DNA of 18,703 nt, taken from positions 1 to 18,703 of the forward strand of contig WQXW01000006.1 in assembly GCA_009781575.1 (NCBI GenBank), in the 5' to 3' direction. Position numbers and translations under genes: made by a program. Position 1 is the stretch's first letter; each line of letters opens with the position of its first letter. The notes under the pieces are model-generated. The model ran no database searches. It had not been told where the DNA came from and saw only the letters and a program-made list of their open reading frames with translations. This document shows positions 14,288 to 18,703 of this stretch, in pieces. Origin of the DNA: Solirubrobacterales bacterium (GTDB taxonomy: Bacteria; Actinomycetota; Thermoleophilia; Solirubrobacterales; Solirubrobacteraceae).

Positions 14288-14293
14288 AATATA
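14288..14293 (-). promoter_or_regulatory. Candidate -10 element for cysM
   Basis: TATATT on the minus strand lies 10 bases before the cysM ATG, implying a leader of about 0-4 bases. The 24-bp palindrome at 14294-14317 abuts it immediately upstream, where a repressor could block RNA polymerase. Inferred. Confidence 0.5.
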
Positions 14294-14317
14294 GCCCGCG
14301 CGCCCGCGCGCGCGGGC
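14294..14317. promoter_or_regulatory. GC palindrome in the cysM/GMC-oxidoreductase divergent promoter region
   Basis: There are two exact 10-bp arms, GCCCGCGCGC and GCGCGCGGGC, with a 4-base spacer. It is centred between the divergent starts at 14277 and 14351, directly next to the cysM -10 candidate. A regulator site is possible. The low-complexity GC sequence means chance is also possible. Confidence 0.4.
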
Positions 14318-14350
14318 GTCGATAACATGCGCGCGCCGGGGGAGATGACC

Positions 14351-16018
14351 ATGGGTGGCGCACCGCACTACGACTTCGACTGGCTCGTGATCGGCTCCGG
14401 CTTCGGAGGCAGCGTCTCCGCGCTGCGATTGGCCGAGAAGGGCCACTCGGTGGGCGTGCTCGAGTGCGGGCGGCGCTTTGCGGACCACGAGTTCGCGCGC
14501 AACACCGGCGACCTGCGCCGCTACTTCTGGAATCCCCGCCTGGGCATGAAGGGCATCTTCCGGTTGAGCAACTTCAAGGATGTGGCCGTCGTGTCGGGGT
14601 GCGGCGTGGGCGGCGGCAGCCTCGGCTACGCCAACACGCTGTACGTGCCGCCGCGCGCGTTCTTCGAGGACCGCCAGTGGGCGGAGCTCGAGCAGTGGGA
14701 GTCGGCGCTGGCGCCGCACTACGAGGAGGCGCAGCGCATGCTGGGCGTGGTGCAACAGCCCCACGACGATCCCGCCGATCAGCTCCTGCGCGAGCTGGGC
14801 GAGGAGCTGGGGGTGGGCGACAGCTACAAAAAGACCCCCGTGGGGATCCACTTCGGCGAGCCCGGCAGGACCGTGGAGGACCCCTACTTCGGCGGCGAGG
14901 GCCCCGCGCGCACCGGCTGCCGCCTGTGTGGGCGGTGCATGGTGGGCTGCCCGCACGGGGCCAAGAACACGCTGGTGAAGAACTACCTGTACCTCGCCGA
15001 GCGGCGCGGCGCGCGCGTGATGCCGGAGCGCACGGTGATCGACATCCGCCCGATCGGCGCGGGCGACGGCAGCGAGGGGTACGAGGTGGAGAGCGTGCGC
15101 TCCGGCGCGTGGCTGCGCCGCGAACGGCGTGTGCAGCGCGCGCGGGGCGTGGTGGTGGCGGCGGGACCGCTGGGCACCAACAAACTCCTGCAGCGCTGCC
15201 GCCTGCACGGCTCGCTGCCGCGCATCTCCCACCGCCTGGGCGAGCTGGTGCGCACCAACAGCGAGGCGATCCTCGCGGTGACCGTGCCGGAGGACTATCC
15301 CGAGGACCTTATCCGGCGCGTGGCGATCACCTCGAGCATCTACCCCGATCCCCACACCCACATCGAGACCGTGACCTACGGCAACGACGGCGACTCGATG
15401 CGGCGGCTGTACACGCTGCTGGTGGGCGACGGCACGCGCGTGACCCGCCCGCTGAAGCTGCTGGCCCAGATCGCCCTGCACCCCCGGCGCCTGGCGAAGA
15501 TGGTGTTCGCGCGCCACTGGTCGCGGCGCACGATCATCGTGCTGGTGATGCAGACGCTGGACAACGCGATCGCGCTGCGCCCCCGGCGCGGGCCGTTCGG
15601 CACGGTGCGCCTGCAGACCGAGCAGGATCCCGCGCGCCCCAACCCCACCTTCATCCCGGTGGCCAACCGCGCGGCCGAATGGCTGGCCCGCCGCACCGGC
15701 GGCGTGGCGCAGAGCTCGCTGAGCGAGGCGCTCTTCAACATCCCCACCACCGCGCACATCCTGGGCGGCGCGGTGATCGCCGCCGACCCGCAACGGGGCG
15801 TGATCGACGCGCGCCAGCGCGTGTTCAACTACGAGAACCTGCTGGTGTGCGACGGCTCCGCGATCCCGGCCAACGTGGGCGTGAACCCCAGCCTCACGAT
15901 CACCGCGCTAGCCGAGCGCGCGATGAGCTTCGTGCCGGCGGCCGCGGCGGCCAACGGCGGCGGCGATGGCGGCCCGGCGCGCGCGGCTACCGACCGCCGG
16001 CCATCGCGGGCAGGATGA
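14351..16018 (+). CDS. GMC-family FAD oxidoreductase (cholesterol-oxidase-like)
   Basis: This is a 555-residue flavoprotein of the glucose-methanol-choline family, closest in pattern to actinobacterial cholesterol-oxidase-like proteins. It has FAD-binding VIGSGFGGSVSALRLAEKG (about 13-31), VSGCGVGGGSLGYANTLY, a Cys cluster C190-x2-C193-x2-C196-x3-C200 (CRLCGRCMVGCPHGAKNTL), VVAAGPLGTNKLL, and the catalytic end with TTAHILGG (His) and CDGSAIPANVGVNPSLTITALAERAM (Asn). The Cys set resembles an Fe-S ligand pattern. No signal peptide is visible, so it is probably cytosolic. ATG 14351 was chosen because GGGGGAG (14338-14344) lies 6 bases upstream. ATGs at 14327 and 14345 are in frame but badly spaced. 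The C-terminus is a low-complexity Ala/Gly/Arg tail that overlaps cysO tail to tail by 32 bp. The sterol or alcohol substrate is unknown. Confidence 0.88.
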   Translation: MGGAPHYDFDWLVIGSGFGGSVSALRLAEKGHSVGVLECGRRFADHEFARNTGDLRRYFWNPRLGMKGIFRLSNFKDVAVVSGCGVGGGSLGYANTLYVPPRAFFEDRQWAELEQWESALAPHYEEAQRMLGVVQQPHDDPADQLLRELGEELGVGDSYKKTPVGIHFGEPGRTVEDPYFGGEGPARTGCRLCGRCMVGCPHGAKNTLVKNYLYLAERRGARVMPERTVIDIRPIGAGDGSEGYEVESVRSGAWLRRERRVQRARGVVVAAGPLGTNKLLQRCRLHGSLPRISHRLGELVRTNSEAILAVTVPEDYPEDLIRRVAITSSIYPDPHTHIETVTYGNDGDSMRRLYTLLVGDGTRVTRPLKLLAQIALHPRRLAKMVFARHWSRRTIIVLVMQTLDNAIALRPRRGPFGTVRLQTEQDPARPNPTFIPVANRAAEWLARRTGGVAQSSLSEALFNIPTTAHILGGAVIAADPQRGVIDARQRVFNYENLLVCDGSAIPANVGVNPSLTITALAERAMSFVPAAAAANGGGDGGPARAATDRRPSRAG

Positions 16019-16262
16019 CCAGCGTGTCGCCGTCGTCCACGGCGGTGCCGAGGCCGTCGAGCACGCGCACGTCCTCGTCGTTGAGGTAGATGTTGACGTA
16101 GCGGTTCAGCTCGCCGTCGCCCGAGAAGAGCTGGCCCTCGGTGGCGGGGTGGTTGGCCACGAGGTCACGCAGCACCTCGCCCACGTTGTCGCCGGCGGCG
16201 TGGAGCTCCTTCTCGCCGCCCACGGAGGCGCGCAGCACCGGTGGGATCTTGATGGTCGCCAT
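15987..16262 (-). CDS. cysO: Ubiquitin-like sulfur carrier protein (CysO/MoaD/ThiS family)
   Basis: This is a 91-residue beta-grasp sulfur carrier. It has MATIKIPPVLRASVGGEKEL, DNVGEVLRDLVANHP, LNRYVNIYLNDEDVR and the end DDGDTLVILPAMAGGR. The body matches M. tuberculosis CysO (VNIYVNDEDVR and ILPAVAGG) much better than MoaD or ThiS. In this family the terminal Gly-Gly is adenylated and converted to a thiocarboxylate that supplies sulfur to CysM. Here one arginine follows the Gly-Gly before the TAG, so the tail as encoded would have to be trimmed. The gene starts (ATG 16260-16262) 12 bases after the stop of the rhodanese-MoeB gene, its likely activating enzyme, and the two form an operon. Confidence 0.9.
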   Translation of the reverse strand: MATIKIPPVLRASVGGEKELHAAGDNVGEVLRDLVANHPATEGQLFSGDGELNRYVNIYLNDEDVRVLDGLGTAVDDGDTLVILPAMAGGR

Positions 16263-16274
16263 CAGTGCGGCAGG

Positions 16275-17471
16275 CTATCCGGCGGCGGCGCAGAATGCCT
16301 CGTAGTCGGGGAACACGCCCAGCTCCTCGTCGGTGATCTCGTGGGGATCGCGCGAGCAGATCGGGCACTCGGGATCGCGGCGCACCTTGACCTCGGTGAG
16401 CGTGGCGGCGAGCGCGTCGTACAGCAGAAGCCGCCCGATCGCGGGCTCGCCGATCCCCACGATCAGCTTGACCACCTCGGTGGCCTCCAGCAGGCCCATC
16501 GTGCCGGGCAGCACGCCCAGCACGCCGTTGGCGCCGCAGGAGGGCGCGAGCTCCGCCGGGGGCGGCTCGCGGAAGAGGCAGCGATAGCAGGGTCCCTCGT
16601 AGGGCTTGAACACCGACAGCTGCCCGTCGAAGCCCAGGATCGAGGCCGACACCACGGGGATGCGCAGGCGCACGGAGGCGTCGTTGAGCAGATACCTGGT
16701 GGGGAAGTTGTCGACACCGTCGACCACCACGTCCCAGCCGTCGATGACCTCCATCACGTTGGAGGGGTCGAGGCGCAACGGGTACTTGACCACCCGCACA
16801 TCGGGGTTGAGCTCCCGGATCGCCTCCTCCGCGGAGTCGACCTTGGGCGTGCCGACACGCGCGCTGGTGTGGATCACCTGGCGCTGGAGGTTGGAGAGGT
16901 CGACGTTGTCGTCGTCCACGATCCCCAGCGTGCCCACGCCGGCGGCGGCCAGATAGAGCGCGGTGGGCGAGCCCAGGCCGCCCGCCCCCAGCAGCAGCAC
17001 CTTGGCGTCGAGCAGCCGCTGCTGCCCCTCGACGCCGATCTCGGGGATCAGCAGATGGCGCGAGTAGCGCTCGCGCTGCTCGGGCGTGAGCGTGTGGGGC
17101 ACCTCCACCTCATAGCCGCGGTCCTTCCAGAGCGTGATCCCCCCGGCCATCGACTGCACGTGCTCGTAGCCCAGCTCCCGCGCGAGCGTGTGCGCGGCGT
17201 AGGCGGAGCGCATGCCGGTGGCGCAGTAGAGGATCACGTGCGTGGAGCGGTCGGGCACCGCGCCCTCGATGCGCGACTCCAAATAGGCGCGCGGCACATG
17301 CTTGGCGCCGGGCAGCCGCCCGGCGGCGAACTCCTCGCTCTCGCGCACGTCCACGATCACGACCCCCTCCTGCAGCAGCTCGTGCACCTCGCCGGGGTCG
17401 ATCTCCTCGATCTGCTCCTTGACACGGCGCAACAGCTCGGCGCCGGAGGCGGAGGCGGAGGAACGGCTCAT
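16275..17471 (-). CDS. Rhodanese-MoeB fusion (sulfur carrier adenylyltransferase/sulfurtransferase), MoeZ-like
   Basis: This is a 398-residue E1-like activating enzyme. Residues about 22-125 are a rhodanese domain with DVRESEEFAAGRLPGAKHVP and the persulfide cysteine C83 (CATGMRS). Residues about 130-398 are a ThiF/MoeB domain with RYSRHLLIPEIGVEGQQRL, the ATP-binding GAGGLGS (162-168), VDLSNLQRQVIH, VVDGVDNFPTRYLLND, C312 in PSCGANGVLGVLPG, and zinc ligands C295-x2-C298 and C369-x2-C372. It should adenylate the CysO C-terminus and pass sulfur to it. In M. tuberculosis MoeZ and eukaryotic Uba4/MOCS3 the order is MoeB then rhodanese; here it is reversed. The start ATG at 17469-17471 has GGAG 7 bases upstream. 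It is the first gene of an operon with cysO. Confidence 0.92.
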   Translation of the reverse strand: MSRSSASASGAELLRRVKEQIEEIDPGEVHELLQEGVVIVDVRESEEFAAGRLPGAKHVPRAYLESRIEGAVPDRSTHVILYCATGMRSAYAAHTLARELGYEHVQSMAGGITLWKDRGYEVEVPHTLTPEQRERYSRHLLIPEIGVEGQQRLLDAKVLLLGAGGLGSPTALYLAAAGVGTLGIVDDDNVDLSNLQRQVIHTSARVGTPKVDSAEEAIRELNPDVRVVKYPLRLDPSNVMEVIDGWDVVVDGVDNFPTRYLLNDASVRLRIPVVSASILGFDGQLSVFKPYEGPCYRCLFREPPPAELAPSCGANGVLGVLPGTMGLLEATEVVKLIVGIGEPAIGRLLLYDALAATLTEVKVRRDPECPICSRDPHEITDEELGVFPDYEAFCAAAG

Positions 17472-17508
17472 CGCAAAACTCCAAAACGGCGGTCGGAATT
17501 CATGGTGT

Positions 17509-17523
17509 TAGCCAGTGTAGCCA
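17509..17523 (-). promoter_or_regulatory. Direct repeat over candidate promoter of the rhodanese-MoeB gene
   Basis: On the minus strand TGGCTA occurs twice with a 3-base gap, giving TGGCTACACTGGCTA. The overlapping TACACT (17514-17519) is a plausible -10 about 43 bases before the start codon. No good -35 is visible. The direct repeat could be an activator site. Weak evidence. Confidence 0.3.
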
Positions 17524-17544
17524 CTCACGCGGGGCGCGCCGCCG

Positions 17545-17700
17545 CGGGGATCCGCCGGCGATGCCGGTCGAGCCTCCGAGCAGCGGCCGTGTCGTTTTTT
17601 GTTTTTTGGATTCGTTCCGCGCGGAACCAATCCAAAAAACAAACCTCCCAACGGCGCCTCAGACAGGTGTGTTCGACCGGCGCGCCGGACCCCGCAAAAG
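17545..17700 (+). repeat. Intergenic palindromic repeat, copy C (best preserved)
   Basis: The core TTCCGCGCGGAA is at 17615-17626. The arms TTTGTTTTTTGGATT (17598-17612) and AATCCAAAAAACAAA (17629-17643) pair perfectly. The outer ends GCCGGTCGA (17563-17571) and TCGACCGGC (17673-17681) are exact 9-bp inverted repeats, so 17563-17681 is one 119-bp imperfect palindrome. Left-flank TCCGAGCAGCGGCCGT and right-flank CCCAACGGCGCCTCAGACAG are shared with copy B. It lies between the divergent rhodanese-MoeB and Rrf2 genes and makes up most of 17472-17785, where no coding region is visible. Confidence 0.88.
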
Positions 17701-17736
17701 CAACCCGGCGGCTCCGCCCCCCGGCAACTCGGCGGC

Positions 17737-17765
17737 TTGTTGATACCCTAGCCCGCGGGTAGGGA
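17737..17765 (+). promoter_or_regulatory. Candidate Rrf2-suf promoter with embedded operator
   Basis: TTGTTG (17737-17742) and TAGGGA (17760-17765) are 17 bases apart, about 20 bases before the Rrf2 ATG. Between and over them lies a near-palindrome, CCCTA-G-CCCGCGGG-TAGGG (17746-17764), with one extra base off-centre. Rrf2 repressors usually bind inverted repeats over their own promoter, so autoregulation is likely but inferred. Confidence 0.5.
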
Positions 17766-17785
17766 TTTGGAATGACGGCCACGCG

Positions 17786-18328
17786 ATGATGTTCTCGACC
17801 AAGGCGGAGTACGGCGTGCGTGTCATGGTCGAGTTGGCGCGGCGCGCGTGCGAGAGCGGCGACTGCGACGCGGTGGTGCCGCTGGCGGAGATCGCCGAGC
17901 ACGACGGCATGCCGCTGGCGTACCTGGAGCACGTGGTCGCGCGCCTGCGGCGGGCCGGACTGTTGGACAGCCGCCGCGGCTCGCGCGGGGGCTACATGCT
18001 GGCGCGCGCGCCCGAGGAGATCACGATGGCGGAGGTGATCGAGGCGCTGGAAGGCTCGATCGCGCCGATCGAGTGCATCTCGCAGGGTCCCGACGGCACG
18101 ATCGTGTGCCTGCGCGAGTCCGATCCCCTCCACGTGTGCCCCACCAAGCTGCTGTGGACGCGCGTGCGCTCATCGATCGTGGGCACGCTCATGGAGACCA
18201 CGCTCGCGGACCTGATCACCCAACCGCTGCCCAGCCCCCAACCGCTGCCCAGCACCCGACCGCTGCCGAGCACCCAACCGCTGCCGAGCACCCAACCGCT
18301 CGCAAACCAACCGCTGCCGACCGCCTGA
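17786..18328 (+). CDS. Rrf2-family transcriptional regulator (probable suf regulator)
   Basis: This is a 180-residue winged-helix regulator. It has MFSTKAEYGVRVMVELAR at the start, LAEIAEHDGMPLAYLEHVVARLRRAGLLDSRRGSRGGYMLAR (recognition helix and wing, about 33-74), and three cysteines, C97, C108 and C118, in IEC...IVC...HVC. In IscR and NsrR three cysteines in this region bind an Fe-S cluster, but with x5 spacing; here it is x10 and x9. It therefore probably senses Fe-S or redox state and controls the downstream suf genes, whose first gene begins 13 bases after its stop. Residues about 146-180 are a repetitive PLPST tail, absent from the family core. The start is ATG 17786 (or 17789), with no good ribosome site. 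Confidence 0.9.
   Translation: MMFSTKAEYGVRVMVELARRACESGDCDAVVPLAEIAEHDGMPLAYLEHVVARLRRAGLLDSRRGSRGGYMLARAPEEITMAEVIEALEGSIAPIECISQGPDGTIVCLRESDPLHVCPTKLLWTRVRSSIVGTLMETTLADLITQPLPSPQPLPSTRPLPSTQPLPSTQPLANQPLPTA
18221..18325 (+). repeat. 18-bp tandem repeats encoding the PLPS tail of the Rrf2 regulator
   Basis: Four units of the form CAACCGCTGCCCAGC plus ACC (Gln-Pro-Leu-Pro-Ser-Thr) are followed by two degenerate units up to the stop codon. All are in frame, and neighbouring units differ at one to three bases. Confidence 0.85.
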
Positions 18329-18341
18329 GGCGAAGGAGACC

Positions 18342-18703
18342 ATGGCCGACCTCCAGATAACGAACCTGCACGTGCGCATCGAGGAGCGCGAGATCCTCAG
18401 GGGCGTGGACCTCGCGGTCGACCGCGGCGAGATCCACGCGCTGATGGGACCCAACGGATCGGGCAAGTCGACGCTGGCCAACACCCTGCTGGGCCACCCC
18501 GGATACGAGATCACCGAGGGCCAGATCGTGTTCCAGGGCTCCGACATCACCGAGGCGGAGCCGCACGAGCGCGCGCGCGCGGGCCTCTTCCTCGCCTTCC
18601 AGTATCCGGTGTCGATCCCCGGCGTGTCGGTGGCCAACTTCCTGCGCATGGCGATCAACGCCAAGCGCGAGGAGCCGATCTCGATGAAGGAGTTCGGGTC
18701 CAA
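18342..18703 (+). CDS. sufC: Fe-S assembly ATPase SufC, 5' part
   Basis: SufC is the ABC-type ATPase of the SUF complex (SufBCD) that builds Fe-S clusters in the cytosol. About 120 codons are present before the window ends. They include MADLQITNLHVRIEEREILRGVDLAV, Walker A GPNGSGKST (about 37-45), LLGHPGYEITEGQIVFQGSDIT, the Q-loop AFQYPVSIPGVSVANFLR typical of SufC, and AINAKREEPISMKEF. The ABC signature and Walker B would lie beyond the edge. The ATG at 18342 has AAGGAG (18333-18338) just upstream. It follows the Rrf2 gene by 13 bases. The order Rrf2-sufC suggests sufB and sufD follow outside the window. Confidence 0.96.
   Translation, partial: MADLQITNLHVRIEEREILRGVDLAVDRGEIHALMGPNGSGKSTLANTLLGHPGYEITEGQIVFQGSDITEAEPHERARAGLFLAFQYPVSIPGVSVANFLRMAINAKREEPISMKEFGS

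Noticed and set aside
14282..15793. 503-codon minus-strand frame opposite the GMC oxidoreductase
   Set aside because: Composition is typical of a shadow (His, Arg, Ala), with no domain. The plus strand has FAD and GMC motifs.
16275..16440. Possible programmed frameshift or fusion between rhodanese-MoeB and cysO
   Set aside because: Both frames have normal ends, a clear TAG at 16275-16277 and a separate ATG 12 bases later.
17598..17643. Copy C hairpin as an intrinsic terminator
   Set aside because: The T-tract comes before and the A-tract after the GC core on both strands, and it lies between divergent genes where no transcript should end.
15966..17762. 598-codon plus-strand frame opposite cysO and rhodanese-MoeB, reaching into repeat copy C
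   Set aside because: Antisense frame, His/Gly/Val-rich, ending in the repeat. No motif.

Overview
The window is very GC-rich, with frequent GTG starts, many 1-4 bp gene overlaps and actinobacterial-type proteins. These include a type 2 PyrF and a mycobacterial-type CysM/CysO/Mec set. Gene content and style fit a deep-branching actinobacterium, possibly Thermoleophilia/Solirubrobacterales. That placement is inference, because no rRNA or other marker is present. I found no tRNA, rRNA, CRISPR array, transposase or phage gene.

Layout. (1) 1-931, minus strand: an HU-family protein followed by pyrF, which runs off the left edge. (2) 1076-1210: a 44-residue two-helix membrane peptide, then repeat copy A. 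(3) 2833-3741, continuing down to 1464, minus strand: a tight murI-rph-rdgB operon with 3-base overlaps between neighbours. (4) 3792-7705, plus strand: a GT4 glycosyltransferase, two translationally coupled zinc-ribbon proteins and nadB. (5) 7829-8260: a small protein with a C-terminal Cys/His motif. (6) 8322-11881: hyuA-hyuB, an ATP-dependent hydantoinase/oxoprolinase pair, followed by repeat copy B. (7) 12200-12832: a DUF1802 protein. (8) 12798-17471: a sulfur-transfer region made of two minus-strand operons, cysM-mec and rhodanese/moeB-cysO, with a plus-strand GMC flavin oxidoreductase between them. (9) 17786-18703: repeat copy C, then an Rrf2-family regulator and the start of sufC, probably a suf Fe-S assembly operon.

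How the genes may work together. The right third looks like a sulfur-trafficking island. The rhodanese-MoeB protein would activate and thiocarboxylate the ubiquitin-like carrier CysO. CysM would add the sulfur to O-phosphoserine, and Mec would release cysteine from CysO. The neighbouring Rrf2-suf genes use cysteine sulfur for Fe-S clusters. Two details are unusual: the rhodanese domain is N-terminal to MoeB, and CysO ends Gly-Gly-Arg rather than Gly-Gly.

The most intriguing non-coding signal is a family of three related intergenic elements of roughly 115-155 bp. They share an AT-flanked perfect palindrome core and conserved outer arms, and occur in both orientations. A second theme is that many genes have a -10-like hexamer only 6-10 bases before the start codon, which suggests leaderless transcription. 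A third is that several housekeeping proteins carry low-complexity Pro/Ala/Gly/Ser tails or insertions built from short DNA repeats.
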